Assembly (NCBI RefSeq): GCF_900106015.1
Contig: NZ_LT629797.1
Span: forward strand, 4,464,001 to 4,528,000
Source of the DNA: Pseudomonas sihuiensis
Lineage (GTDB): Bacteria; Pseudomonadota; Gammaproteobacteria; Pseudomonadales; Pseudomonadaceae
Length of the DNA stretch: 64,000 nt
Direction of reading: 5' to 3'
Position 1 is the first letter of the stretch. The number at the start of each line of letters is the position of its first letter. Shown here one piece after another: positions 17,383 through 25,378 of this stretch. The notes under the pieces are model-generated. The model saw only the letters and a program-made list of their open reading frames with translations. It did no database searches and had not been told where the DNA came from. The position numbers and the translations under genes were made by a program.

Positions 17383-17585
17383 CCTGGAGAGCCTCGATCA
17401 AAGCCAATGTTGGAACGCTCGAGCGCAGTCTGCGCATCGCCGCAGGCCTGATTCTTATCGCACTGAGCCTGGCCGGTGTCATCGGTCTGTGGGGCTGGAT
17501 CGGTGTGTTACCACTGGCGACCGGCATCTTGCGCTTCTGCCCGGCGTATCCACTGCTGGGTATCAACACCTGCAAAATGAAATGA
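17379..17585 (+). CDS. DUF2892 (YgaP-transmembrane-like) small membrane protein
   Basis: A 68-residue protein read from TTG 17379, whose start overlaps the stop of the preceding channel gene (TTGA). KANVGTLERSLRIAAGLILI and FCPAYPLLGINTCKMK identify the DUF2892 domain, also the membrane anchor of rhodanese YgaP. Two hydrophobic helices span about residues 18-50; two cysteines sit near the C-terminus. The family often accompanies sulfur-transfer genes, in keeping with the operon. The non-ATG start is the only in-frame choice near the family's normal N-terminus. Confidence 0.8.
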   Translation: MTWRASIKANVGTLERSLRIAAGLILIALSLAGVIGLWGWIGVLPLATGILRFCPAYPLLGINTCKMK

Positions 17586-17618
17586 AACATATCCACTGAG
17601 GTGGCATGCATGTGCGGC

Positions 17619-17632
17619 TTGATGTAGATCAA
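17619..17632 (+). promoter_or_regulatory. ANR/FNR box upstream of cytochrome c peroxidase
   Basis: TTGAT-GTAG-ATCAA is a perfect match to the ANR/FNR consensus TTGAT-N4-ATCAA, centred 78 bp before the ccpA start. Oxygen-limited activation of ccpA by ANR is known in pseudomonads, so activation here is a strong inference. Confidence 0.85.
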
Positions 17633-17702
17633 GTCGCCCCGGGTTTGCGCTGGGCATGGTCAGGACATAACCAGAACAGCCAATACCTGAGGAGATACAC
17701 AC

Positions 17703-18692
17703 ATGCGCACTCTGAGCCTGATGGCCGGGTTGTGCCTGGGCGCCAGCGCCTGGGCCAATGTACCGGGCAACGAACCCGTCGAGCCTATCGCAGCGGCCGA
17801 GATCACCGATCCGGCCAAGGTCGAACTGGGCAAGCAGCTGTTCTTTGACCCGCGCCTGTCGCGCTCGGGGTTCATTTCCTGCAATTCCTGCCACAACCTG
17901 TCGATGGGCGGCAGTGACAACCTGCCGAGCTCCATCGGTCATAACTGGCAGCAAGGGCCGATCAATTCGCCCACGGTGCTCAATTCCAGCCTCAACCTCG
18001 CGCAGTTCTGGGACGGCCGCGCTGCCGACCTCAAGGAACAGGCTGCCGGCCCCATCGCCAACCCGATGGAGATGGCCTTCACTCACATTCTCGCCATCGA
18101 CGTGCTGCGCTCGATCCCGCAGTACCGCGAGTCGTTCAAGGTCGTGTACAAGACCGACGAGATCACCCTGGATGAAGTGACCGACGCCATCGCCGAGTTC
18201 GAAAAGACCCTGGTCACACCCAATTCGCGCTTCGACCTATGGCTCAAGGGCGACCAGCAGGCCATTACCCAGACCGAACTGGAGGGCTACGAGCTGTTCA
18301 AGTCCATCGGCTGCGTCGCCTGTCACAACGGCCCGGCGCTGGGCGGCAACTCGTTCCAGAAGATGGGGCTGGTCGAACCCTATGAAACCAGCAATCCGGC
18401 CGAGGGGGTGGCTGGCCTGACCGGCAAGGACGCCGACCGCTTCAAGTTCAAGGTGCCGACCCTGCGCAACGTCGAACTGACCTATCCCTACTTCCACGAC
18501 GGCGCCTACTGGAAGCTGGAGGAGTCGGTAGACATCATGGCGCGCTTGCAGCTGGGTCGTAAGCTGAGCGAGGAGGAGATCGGCAAGATCACCGCCTTTC
18601 TCAAGACCCTGACCGGCGAGCAGCCGAGCTTCGCCCTGCCGATCCTGCCGCCGTCGAACAACGATACGCCGCGGCCGCAGCCGTTCGAGTGA
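17703..18692 (+). CDS. ccpA: Diheme cytochrome c peroxidase
   Basis: Periplasmic enzyme reducing hydrogen peroxide to water with electrons from c-type cytochromes. A short signal peptide ends near ASAWA (residue 18). Heme-binding motifs are CNSCH at residues 60-64 (peroxidatic domain) and CVACH at 204-208 (electron-transfer domain). FWDGRAADLKEQA and KVPTLRNVELTYPYFHDG are family signatures. The length of 329 residues is typical. The ANR box upstream predicts induction under low oxygen. No maturation genes are nearby. Confidence 0.94.
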   Translation: MRTLSLMAGLCLGASAWANVPGNEPVEPIAAAEITDPAKVELGKQLFFDPRLSRSGFISCNSCHNLSMGGSDNLPSSIGHNWQQGPINSPTVLNSSLNLAQFWDGRAADLKEQAAGPIANPMEMAFTHILAIDVLRSIPQYRESFKVVYKTDEITLDEVTDAIAEFEKTLVTPNSRFDLWLKGDQQAITQTELEGYELFKSIGCVACHNGPALGGNSFQKMGLVEPYETSNPAEGVAGLTGKDADRFKFKVPTLRNVELTYPYFHDGAYWKLEESVDIMARLQLGRKLSEEEIGKITAFLKTLTGEQPSFALPILPPSNNDTPRPQPFE

Positions 18693-18707
18693 GTTGGCGC
18701 TAACGAA

Positions 18708-18731
18708 AACGCCCAGCATGTGCCGGGCGTT
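18708..18731 (-). terminator. Terminator between ccpA and aguA, probably bidirectional
   Basis: AACGCCC and GGGCGTT form a seven-pair stem. Read on the minus strand the stem is followed by TTTTCG, as expected for termination of the agu operon, whose last gene ends at 18794. On the plus strand it lies 16 bases after ccpA but has only a short T stretch. Confidence 0.5.
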
Positions 18732-18738
18732 CATAGAT

Positions 18739-18788
18739 GTAGGGCGGGTGAAACCCGCCAGCAGCGGTGCGGGTTACGCCCGCCCTAC
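18739..18788. repeat. REP-like palindrome, GTAGGGCGGGT family, copy 2
   Basis: Arms GTAGGGCGGGTGAAACCCGC (18739-18758) and GCGGGTTACGCCCGCCCTAC (18769-18788) are inverted copies with two mismatches. Same family as 14027-14081. It lies between the convergent ccpA and aguA genes. Confidence 0.8.
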
Positions 18789-18793
18789 ATGGT

Positions 18794-19900
18794 TCAGCGC
18801 CCTTGCGGCGCCGGCTGCTGCTGGGTGATGCAGTGGATATTGCCACCACCGAGCAGAATCTCGCGGCCCGGCACCATCACCACGCGATGCTCGGGGAAGA
18901 TGCGCTGCAGAATCGCGCGGGCTTCCTCGTCCTTCGGGTCATCGAAGCTCGGCGCGACGATGCCGCCGTTGACGATAAGGAAGTTGACGTAGGAGCCGGC
19001 CAGGCGAACCTCCGGGCTACGCTCCTGGCTGCCGTCGACGATGTCGACGCCCGCGCATTCTTCTGCGGTGGCGTGGATCGGGCCAGGGATCGGCATCTTG
19101 TGCACGGTCAGCTGACGGCCCTTGGCGTCGCGTGCGCTTTCCAGCACACGCATGGCGGCCTGGCAGCGCGGGTAGTTGGGATCGTTCTGATCGTCGGTCC
19201 AGGCCAGCAGCACCTCGCCTGGGCGCACATAGCAGCAGAAGTTGTCGACGTGGCCATCGGTCTCGTCGTTGTACAGGCCGTCGGGCAGCCAGATCACCGT
19301 GTCGATGGCCAGGTGCTCGCGCAGCACGGCCTCGATCTCTTCGCGCGACAGGTGCGGGTTGCGGTTCTTGTTCAGCAGGCACTCTTCGGTGGTGATCAGG
19401 GTGCCTTCGCCATCGACGTGGATTGAGCCACCCTCGAGCACGAAACCTTCGGTGCGATAGCGCTTGCAGCCTTCGATCTCGAGAATCTTGCGCGCCACCT
19501 GGTCGTCACGCAGCCAGGGCCAGTACAGGCCGCCGTCGAAGCCGCCCCAGGCGTTGAAGGCCCAGTCCACTCCGCGCACTTCGCCGCTGGCGTTGGTGAC
19601 GAAGGTCGGGCCGGTGTCGCGCACCCAGGCGTCGTCGGTGGTGATTTCCACCAGACGGATGTTGGCGTCGTCCAGGCGCGCGCGGGCATTTTCGTACTGC
19701 GCTGCGGACACGCAGATGGTCACCGGTTCGAACTGGGCGATGGCCTTGGCCACCGCGGCGAAGGCGGCCTGTGCCGGCTTGCCGCCGTTGCGCCAGTTGT
19801 CCGGGCGCTCGGGCCAGACCATCCAGGTCTGGCTGTGCGGTGCCCACTCGGCGGGCATGTGGAAACCATCGGCGCGTGGCGTGGTGTTCAGCGTGGTCAT
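18794..19900 (-). CDS. aguA: Agmatine deiminase
   Basis: Hydrolyses agmatine to N-carbamoylputrescine and ammonia, step one of the AguAB route from arginine-derived agmatine to putrescine. The 368 residues contain [15 protein letters not shown] at the N-terminus, the Asp/Glu/His residues in [11 protein letters not shown] and [11 protein letters not shown], and the nucleophile Cys357 in [13 protein letters not shown], the same number as in P. aeruginosa AguA. It lies downstream of aguB; the 70-bp gap is almost entirely a perfect palindrome, and AGGTG just outside the stem serves as ribosome site. Confidence 0.96.
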   Translation of the reverse strand: MTTLNTTPRADGFHMPAEWAPHSQTWMVWPERPDNWRNGGKPAQAAFAAVAKAIAQFEPVTICVSAAQYENARARLDDANIRLVEITTDDAWVRDTGPTFVTNASGEVRGVDWAFNAWGGFDGGLYWPWLRDDQVARKILEIEGCKRYRTEGFVLEGGSIHVDGEGTLITTEECLLNKNRNPHLSREEIEAVLREHLAIDTVIWLPDGLYNDETDGHVDNFCCYVRPGEVLLAWTDDQNDPNYPRCQAAMRVLESARDAKGRQLTVHKMPIPGPIHATAEECAGVDIVDGSQERSPEVRLAGSYVNFLIVNGGIVAPSFDDPKDEEARAILQRIFPEHRVVMVPGREILLGGGNIHCITQQQPAPQGR

Positions 19901-19909
19901 GTTTCACCT

Positions 19910-19968
19910 GTAGCCCGGATGCAATCCGGGGAGTCGTGAGAAAAAGCCCCGGATTGCATCCGGGCTAC
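19910..19968. repeat. Perfect 22-bp inverted repeat (GTAGCCCGGATG family) inside the agu operon
   Basis: GTAGCCCGGATGCAATCCGG (first 20 of 22) and its exact reverse complement flank a 15-base loop. It fills the aguB-aguA gap, ending beside the aguA ribosome site and two bases from the aguB stop, so both genes' mRNA ends are shaped by it. Confidence 0.9.
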
Positions 19969-19970
19969 GT

Positions 19971-20852
19971 TCATTCGGATGGGGTTTCACCATCGAGCGT
20001 GGAAAGCGGCCAGTATAGGTTCGGCCGGCGGTCGCGGAACACACCCCAGGCGGTGCGCACCTTCTCCAGCTCGGTCAGATCGAAGCTGTGCACCAGCACG
20101 CCTTCCTCGGTCTGGTTCAGCTCCTCGACCTTCTCGCCGAACTGGTTGGCGATGAACGAGCTGCCGTAGAAGGTGATGTCATAGCCGTCCTGTTCTTCGC
20201 GGCCGATGCGGTTGCTGGCCACCAGCGGCATCAGGTTGGCGCCGGCATGGCCCTGCTGCACACGCTGCCAGTGATCGCGCGAGCTGATGTTGGCATCATG
20301 CGGCTCGCTGCCGATGGCGGTCGGGTAGAAGAGGATTTCCGCGCCCATCAGCGCCATGCTGCGCGCGCATTCCGGGAACCACTGATCCCAGCAGATGCCG
20401 ACACCGATGCGGGCATAAGCGGTGTCCCAGACCTTGAAGCCGGTATCGCCCGGATTGAAGTAGTACTTCTCGTGGTAGCCGGGGCCGTCCGGGATATGGC
20501 TTTTCCGATAAATACCGAGATTGCTGCCGTCGGCATCGATGATGGCGATGCTGTTGAAGCGCGCGCGGCCGGCGCGCTCGAAGAAGCTGATCGGCAGCAC
20601 CACCTGCAGCTCGGCAGCGACCTTCTGGAAGTGCTGGATGGCCGGATTTTCTGCCACCGTGGTGGCCAGCTGGGTGTAGTCGGCGTTCGGTTTCTGGCAG
20701 AAGTAGGGCGCCTCGAACAGCTCCTGGATCAGGATGATCTGGGCGCCCTGGGCTGCCGCCTGGCGCACCAGCCTCTCGGCGTTGGCGATGTTCGCGGGGG
20801 TATCCCAGGAGCAGGCCATCTGGGTCGCGGCGACGGTAACGATACGGGACAT
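19971..20852 (-). CDS. aguB: N-carbamoylputrescine amidase
   Basis: Nitrilase-fold enzyme converting N-carbamoylputrescine to putrescine, CO2 and ammonia. The catalytic triad is visible: Glu in LIQELFEAPYF (residue 44), Lys in YRKSHIPDGPGY and Cys in GVGICWDQWFPE. The length of 293 residues is usual. AAGAGGTG precedes the ATG. The upstream promoter region (20853-21112) separates it from the regulator gene aguR on the same strand. Confidence 0.96.
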   Translation of the reverse strand: MSRIVTVAATQMACSWDTPANIANAERLVRQAAAQGAQIILIQELFEAPYFCQKPNADYTQLATTVAENPAIQHFQKVAAELQVVLPISFFERAGRARFNSIAIIDADGSNLGIYRKSHIPDGPGYHEKYYFNPGDTGFKVWDTAYARIGVGICWDQWFPECARSMALMGAEILFYPTAIGSEPHDANISSRDHWQRVQQGHAGANLMPLVASNRIGREEQDGYDITFYGSSFIANQFGEKVEELNQTEEGVLVHSFDLTELEKVRTAWGVFRDRRPNLYWPLSTLDGETPSE

Positions 20853-21112
20853 GAAGCACCTCTTGGCTCGTTCGCAGGCCGCTCCGGCGGCCCATTCAGA
20901 GTGCCGTGGCTGAACATCGACCAGGGCGGGATGTTCGATTTATATCCGATAAATATCGGCATTAGAAGGTGCTTTGGTCGATTTGGCGAAATTAATGCGA
21001 TTTTTATCGAATTAAATCCATATGCGACGCAGCGGCTCCGTGTGCGCCAATCAACTATGGGGCGAGGAATTGGGGGCTTGGCTTCGGTGGCCTGGCGATC
21101 TCTACACGGGGA

Positions 21113-21754
21113 TTACGCCAGCGGCGCAGGTCTCTTTGGCAGCGCGGACGGCAGATACAGGCCCAGGTAGGCATCGAAAACGCGCATGCCTTCCTCGGCC
21201 AGGCGTGGTGTGATTTCGCCATGCAGTTGCACGGAGCGTGCGTAGACGCGATCACCCAGCTCCATGGCCAGGGCGAATACATCGATATCCGTCGGTAATT
21301 GCGGCAGGGGGAAGTGGCGCTCGAACAATGCTTGCATCAGGCGGCTCAGTTCGATGTCGTGCTGGTGGTCCGCTTGAGTGACTTCGGCCAGGCCGTGCTG
21401 GGCGAGGATCAACTGGCGCGCCGCGGCGTCGCGCGCGTAGATGCCCAGCATGCGTTGTTCGACGATACGCGACAGGTCATGCCAGGTGTTCAGGCTGGCA
21501 TGCTCGACGGGTTCCTGCAGGCAGGCGCGAAAGGCTGCGTGCACGTCCGCGGTCAGCCCTTCGAGCAGGGCCGGTACGCTGGCGAAGAAGTGGTAGACCG
21601 AGGAGGGTGGAATCTTCGCGTGCTCGGCCACGGTGTAGATCGACAGATTGGCCACGCCTTGCTCGGCCAGCAGTTCGCGTGCTGCAGCGAGAATCACGGC
21701 AATACGTGCCTGGCTGCTGGCGCGCGGTTTGCGGGTGCTGGCGGGGCGCGACAT
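21113..21754 (-). CDS. aguR: TetR-family repressor of agmatine catabolism
   Basis: 213 residues; an N-terminal helix-turn-helix (IAVILAAARELLAEQGVANL, then TVAEHAKIPPSSVYHFF) and a helical ligand-binding domain. Its position next to aguBA matches AguR of P. aeruginosa, which represses aguBA until agmatine or N-carbamoylputrescine is present. GAGGAG lies eight bases before the ATG at 21754. A longer upstream reading exists but runs through the neighbouring binding-protein gene in another frame and was rejected. Confidence 0.9.
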   Translation of the reverse strand: MSRPASTRKPRASSQARIAVILAAARELLAEQGVANLSIYTVAEHAKIPPSSVYHFFASVPALLEGLTADVHAAFRACLQEPVEHASLNTWHDLSRIVEQRMLGIYARDAAARQLILAQHGLAEVTQADHQHDIELSRLMQALFERHFPLPQLPTDIDVFALAMELGDRVYARSVQLHGEITPRLAEEGMRVFDAYLGLYLPSALPKRPAPLA

Positions 21755-21825
21755 GGTGAGCTCCTCGGTGGGCGAGGTGCTATTGGACGTCAGGCGGTAT
21801 TGGCGAGGCAAGCCTCGCCATCTGC

Positions 21826-22884
21826 TCAGCTGCCGTCGCGGAAGCGCTGCCAGACGTTGTTGCGTACCTGGGCATGTTTCTCCGAGAGAACCTCCAGTGG
21901 ATACAGGCGGCGCTTGGTGTCCTGATCCGGATACAGGCCGGGCTGCTGCAGCAGGGCGCTGTCGATGAACTGTGCAGAGCTGGCATTGCCGTTGGGGTAG
22001 AGCGTCTCGGCGGTGATCTGGGCGATCACCTGCGGCTGCATCAGGTAGTCGATGAAGCGGTGAGAGAGATCGGGGCGGCTGGCGTTGGCGGGAATCACCA
22101 GGTTGTCGACGAACAGTACCGAGCCCTCGTCCGGTACCACGAAGCGCACTGGCTGGCCGGCCTGGGCTGCGGCCAGGGCATCGCCGATCCAGGCCATGGC
22201 CAGGCACAGGTCGCCGCTGTTGAGATCTTCGATATAGCGTTCGCTGTCGACGTAGCGCAGGTTCGGGCGCAGGGCGTCGAGTATCTCTCCGGCGCGCTCG
22301 ACGCGGCTCGGGGCGCTGCGTGCCAGGCTGCGGCCCTGGTAGTTGAGCAGCAGCGACAGGGTTTCATCCGGCGCATCCAGCACGCTGATGCCGCAACTGG
22401 CCAGGCGCTTGCTCTGTTCGGCGTCGAACAGCAAGCTCCAGCTGTCCGGCAGGGGGCCACCATAGGCGGCCTCGGCTCGGGGGGTATTGATTGCCAGGCC
22501 AACCGCGCCCCACAAGTAGGGGACGGCGTGCTGGTTCTGCGGGTCGACCGCAGCCAGCTTGCTCAGCAGTTGCTTGTCCAGGTGCGTGCGGTTGGGCAGC
22601 AGGTTGAAATCCAGCGGGCGAATGCGGCCGCTGGCGATCAGCCCTGGCAGGTCGTTGTGCGAGGGTACGGCGATGTCGATGGGCTGACCGCTTTCCAGCA
22701 CTTGCGCCAACTCTTCGGCGCTGGCGAAGGTGTGGTACTCGACTTCGATGCCGGTGTCGCGGGTGAAGTTCTCCAGCACCTGCGGCGCGATGTAATCGTT
22801 CCAGTTGTAGACACGGATGCTGTCGGCGGCCTGAGCCAGGCCGCAGCTCAGGCCTAGCAGGATGGCGGCAAGAGCGCGTTGCAT
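21826..22884 (-). CDS. PotF-like periplasmic polyamine-binding protein (orphan copy)
   Basis: 352 residues with a signal peptide ending AQAAD (about residue 20), then VYNWNDYIAPQVLENFTRDTG, the entry signature of spermidine/putrescine-binding proteins. It is more divergent than the three tandem copies at 28412-31831, for example YIEDLNSGDLCLAMAW where those have SDLANG, so its ligand preference may differ. It corresponds in position to PA0295 next to aguR. No transporter genes are attached; it may share SpuFGH. GGGGAG precedes the ATG. Confidence 0.88.
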   Translation of the reverse strand: MQRALAAILLGLSCGLAQAADSIRVYNWNDYIAPQVLENFTRDTGIEVEYHTFASAEELAQVLESGQPIDIAVPSHNDLPGLIASGRIRPLDFNLLPNRTHLDKQLLSKLAAVDPQNQHAVPYLWGAVGLAINTPRAEAAYGGPLPDSWSLLFDAEQSKRLASCGISVLDAPDETLSLLLNYQGRSLARSAPSRVERAGEILDALRPNLRYVDSERYIEDLNSGDLCLAMAWIGDALAAAQAGQPVRFVVPDEGSVLFVDNLVIPANASRPDLSHRFIDYLMQPQVIAQITAETLYPNGNASSAQFIDSALLQQPGLYPDQDTKRRLYPLEVLSEKHAQVRNNVWQRFRDGS

Positions 22885-23024
22885 GAGTAACTCCCCGATT
22901 GATCAAAGCAACAGTATCCGGCGGTCTTGTTCGCCGGGGTTTGATGCATGTCAGCGCAGTCGCCGTACGGCGAACCGCTGGCCCTGGTGCGGAGCGCCAG
23001 AGCAGGCAGTAGTTAGCAGGCAAA

Positions 23025-23196
23025 AAGAAGCCGGCTCTGTCAGGCCGTGTGAAAACTACTGCGCTCGGCCATGCTGCGCTAAAAACAGGCTCAGAATGCT
23101 CATTTACCACTTGTAAACTGCGCTTCTTCGCCTGTTTTTGTCTTGCCTGACCTTCGCTCGCTACGTTTTTACACGGCCTTCTGCGGCCGGCTTTCT
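23025..23196. repeat. Long imperfect palindrome between spuI and the orphan binding-protein gene
   Basis: The segment folds end to end: AAGAAGCCGGC pairs with GGCCGGCTTTCT, AGGCCGTGTGAAAAC with GTTTTTACACGGCCT, AAAAACAGGC with GCCTGTTTTT and TTTAC with GTAAA at the centre. It fills more than half of the 317-bp gap 22885-23201, and its right edge abuts the spuI stop. It looks like a mobile palindromic element now serving as terminator; the rest of the gap shows nothing. Confidence 0.75.
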
Positions 23197-23201
23197 CGGT
23201 G

Positions 23202-24581
23202 TTACACGGTGTGCAGGTACCAGTTGTATTCGAGGTCGGAGATGGTGGTCTCGAACTCCTGCAGCTCGGCTTCCTTGCACGCGACGAAGATGTCGATGTA
23301 CTTCGGATCGATGTACTTGTTCAGCACTTCGCTGTCGTCCAGCTCGCGCAGCGCGTCGCGCAGGTTGTTCGGCAGGCTCTGCTCGAGTTGCTCGTAGGAG
23401 TTGCCTTCGATCGGCTCGCCCGGGTCGATCTGGTTGGTCAGACCGTGGTGGATGCCGGCGAGGATCGACGCCAGCATCAGGTAGGGATTGGCGTCGGCGC
23501 CGGCCACCCGGTGTTCGATGCGCACGGCGTCGGCGCTGCCGGTGGGCACGCGCACGGCCACGGTGCGGTTGTCCAGCGCCCAGCTCGGCGCGTTGGGCAC
23601 GTAGAACTGCGCGCCGAAGCGGCGGTAGGAGTTCACGTTAGGGCAGAGGAAGGCCATGCTCGCGGCCATGGTGTCGAGGATGCCGCCGATGGCGTGGCGC
23701 AGCGGCTGGTTCTCCAGCGGGTTGTCGGCGGCGAAGATGTTCTTGCCGGTCTTCTTGTCCAGCAGCGAGATGTGCACGTGCAGACCATTGCCCGCCTGGC
23801 CCGGGTAGGGCTTGGCCATGAAGGTGGAATCCATTTCATGGTCGTAGGCGATGTTCTTGATCAGGCGCTTGAGCAGCAGCGCATAGTCGCAGGCCTTGAT
23901 GGCGTCTTCGACGTGATGCAGGTTGACCTCGAACTGCGCCGGGGCGCTTTCCTTGACGATGGCGTCGGCCGGGATGTCCTGCTCCTTGGCCGCTTCGAGC
24001 ATGTCCTGCAGGCAATCGACGTACTCGTCGAGGTCGTCGATCAGGTACACCTGGGTCGAATGCGGGCGCTTGCCGGAGATCGGCGAGCGCGGCGGCTGCG
24101 GCCGGCCGTTCACGTTCTCCTGGTCGATCAGGTAGAACTCCAGTTCGAAGGCTGCGCAAATACGCAGGCCCAGTTCGTCGAACTTCTGCACCACCTGGCG
24201 CAATACCTCGCGCGGGTCGGCGAAAAAAGGCGTGCCGTCCAGCTCGTGCATGGTCATCAGCAACTGCGCGGTGGGGCGCTTCTGCCAGGGTTCGTTGCAC
24301 AGGGTATTGGGGATGGGGAAGCAGATACGGTCGGCGTCACCGATATCCAGGCCAAGGCCGGTGCTCTCGACGGTGGAGCCATTGATGTCGAGGGCGAAGA
24401 GCGAGGCCGGCAGGTTGATGCCTTTCTCGTACACCTTGTGCAGAGCGTTTCGATCGATGCGCTTGCCGCGCACCACGCCATTCATATCTGCAATAAGAAG
24501 GTCGACGAACTGGACCTCGGGATGTTCCTTGAGGAACGCGTTCGCTTCGTTAAGCTGAACGGCACGCGGGGGTACCGACAT
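23202..24581 (-). CDS. spuI: Gamma-glutamylpolyamine synthetase (glutamine synthetase fold)
   Basis: 459-residue ATP-dependent ligase joining glutamate to putrescine or another amine, the first step of the gamma-glutamylation route. QFVDLLIADMNGVVRGKRI is the N-terminal signature separating these enzymes from GlnA; AAFELEFYLID, HVHISLLDKKTGKNIF and NSYRRFGAQFYVPNAPSWALDNR form the active site. Divergent from spuB, as spuI is in P. aeruginosa. The start at 24581 is supported by AAGGTG; an in-frame ATG ten codons upstream is less likely. Confidence 0.93.
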   Translation of the reverse strand: MSVPPRAVQLNEANAFLKEHPEVQFVDLLIADMNGVVRGKRIDRNALHKVYEKGINLPASLFALDINGSTVESTGLGLDIGDADRICFPIPNTLCNEPWQKRPTAQLLMTMHELDGTPFFADPREVLRQVVQKFDELGLRICAAFELEFYLIDQENVNGRPQPPRSPISGKRPHSTQVYLIDDLDEYVDCLQDMLEAAKEQDIPADAIVKESAPAQFEVNLHHVEDAIKACDYALLLKRLIKNIAYDHEMDSTFMAKPYPGQAGNGLHVHISLLDKKTGKNIFAADNPLENQPLRHAIGGILDTMAASMAFLCPNVNSYRRFGAQFYVPNAPSWALDNRTVAVRVPTGSADAVRIEHRVAGADANPYLMLASILAGIHHGLTNQIDPGEPIEGNSYEQLEQSLPNNLRDALRELDDSEVLNKYIDPKYIDIFVACKEAELQEFETTISDLEYNWYLHTV

Positions 24582-25378
24582 GATGCAACACCTTTTTGTT
24601 AAATATATCAATCATGCGACTGCATGGGTGTGAGTCAATCCGAAACGCACTTTACTGTCAAGCTGGCCCAATGATGCCCTGTAGTGGGGCGTGGCGGCCA
24701 TTTTTGGGGCATTCCAAGGCCTTTCAGCGGGCTCCAAGCGTTGATCTTTCAGGTTGCTCAGTGGGGTGTGTTCAATTTTTTACAGAGCTATTGTGTAAAA
24801 AAATGAACAAGGCTAAGCTCGGTTCAAACCCATAACAGCAATAATACGGGTGTCTCATGTTTTGCCTGCCGACTACCGGCGTCAGCGTTTGTACCAGTGT
24901 CACGGGTTTTGCCAATGCCTTGCGCTGCCTCGAAATGAGTGTGCGTAAGCGGCGAGCTAGCCATACCAGTGCGCCTCGCCAGGGTGTGACGTCGCAGTCT
25001 TGCCTTTTCGCCCTTGCAGCGCCGCTCGGCCTGCCCGATCGGGCTTTCCCTTCGTTCGATAACCTGCACGATAGCGCACACGACGCCATGGCGCGCCCCT
25101 GTCGGCCGCTTGTGCGGGCCAGTGAGAGGCCTGCTGCATCTGCCGAAGCTGTCGAATGCCCGCCATTGCACGTGCCAGAGGCATTGCTGCAACTGCCGAA
25201 GAGGACGCAGTTTTCTTTGCCTGGTATGCAAACTCGGGTGTCGGAGGTGCTCTGCTCCTAGTAGCATCCACCCGAATATCTCGCCTTCTTTCAGGCCTTT
25301 GGTGAGGCTTGCAGGGAGAAGGCGGGGCAACGCTGAACCCGCTATAACTCAAGCTGGTTCTACAACCCTGAGGTCTCT
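24582..25378. other. Long divergent control region between spuI and spuB (spuA absent)
   Basis: 797 bp without a convincing gene. In P. aeruginosa the amidotransferase gene spuA stands here. The region near spuI is AT-rich and holds a 15-bp palindrome (separate entry). A possible -10, TATAAC, lies at 25343-25348 before spuB, without a recognisable -35. Short frames of 105-168 codons on both strands have no recognisable domain. No SpuA motif (catalytic cysteine, GQ-containing loop or HPE) was found. Confidence 0.6.
24770..24808. promoter_or_regulatory. AT-rich 15-bp palindrome, candidate operator for spuI
   Basis: GTTCAATTTTTTACA (24770-24784) and TGTAAAAAAATGAAC (24794-24808) are inverted copies with one mismatch around nine bases. 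It is 189 bp upstream of spuI and stands out in GC-rich DNA. A dimeric regulator site is likely; identity unknown. Confidence 0.55.

Noticed and set aside
23199..24602. 467-codon plus-strand frame opposite spuI
   Set aside because: spuI is a full-length glutamine-synthetase-fold enzyme; the mirror frame has no recognisable motif.
24857..25261. 134-codon frame starting MFCLPTTGVSVC as a spuA remnant
   Set aside because: Only the first dozen residues faintly resemble SpuA-like enzymes; no catalytic or glutamine-binding motifs follow and overlapping frames on both strands are equally open.
25300..25314. Sigma-54 promoter before spuB (TTGGTGAGGCTTGC)
   Set aside because: The GG and GC elements are two bases too close for a -24/-12 promoter.
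24824..25330. 168-codon minus-strand frame in the same gap
   Set aside because: Basic, low-complexity composition with no recognisable domain; typical shadow frame of GC-rich DNA.
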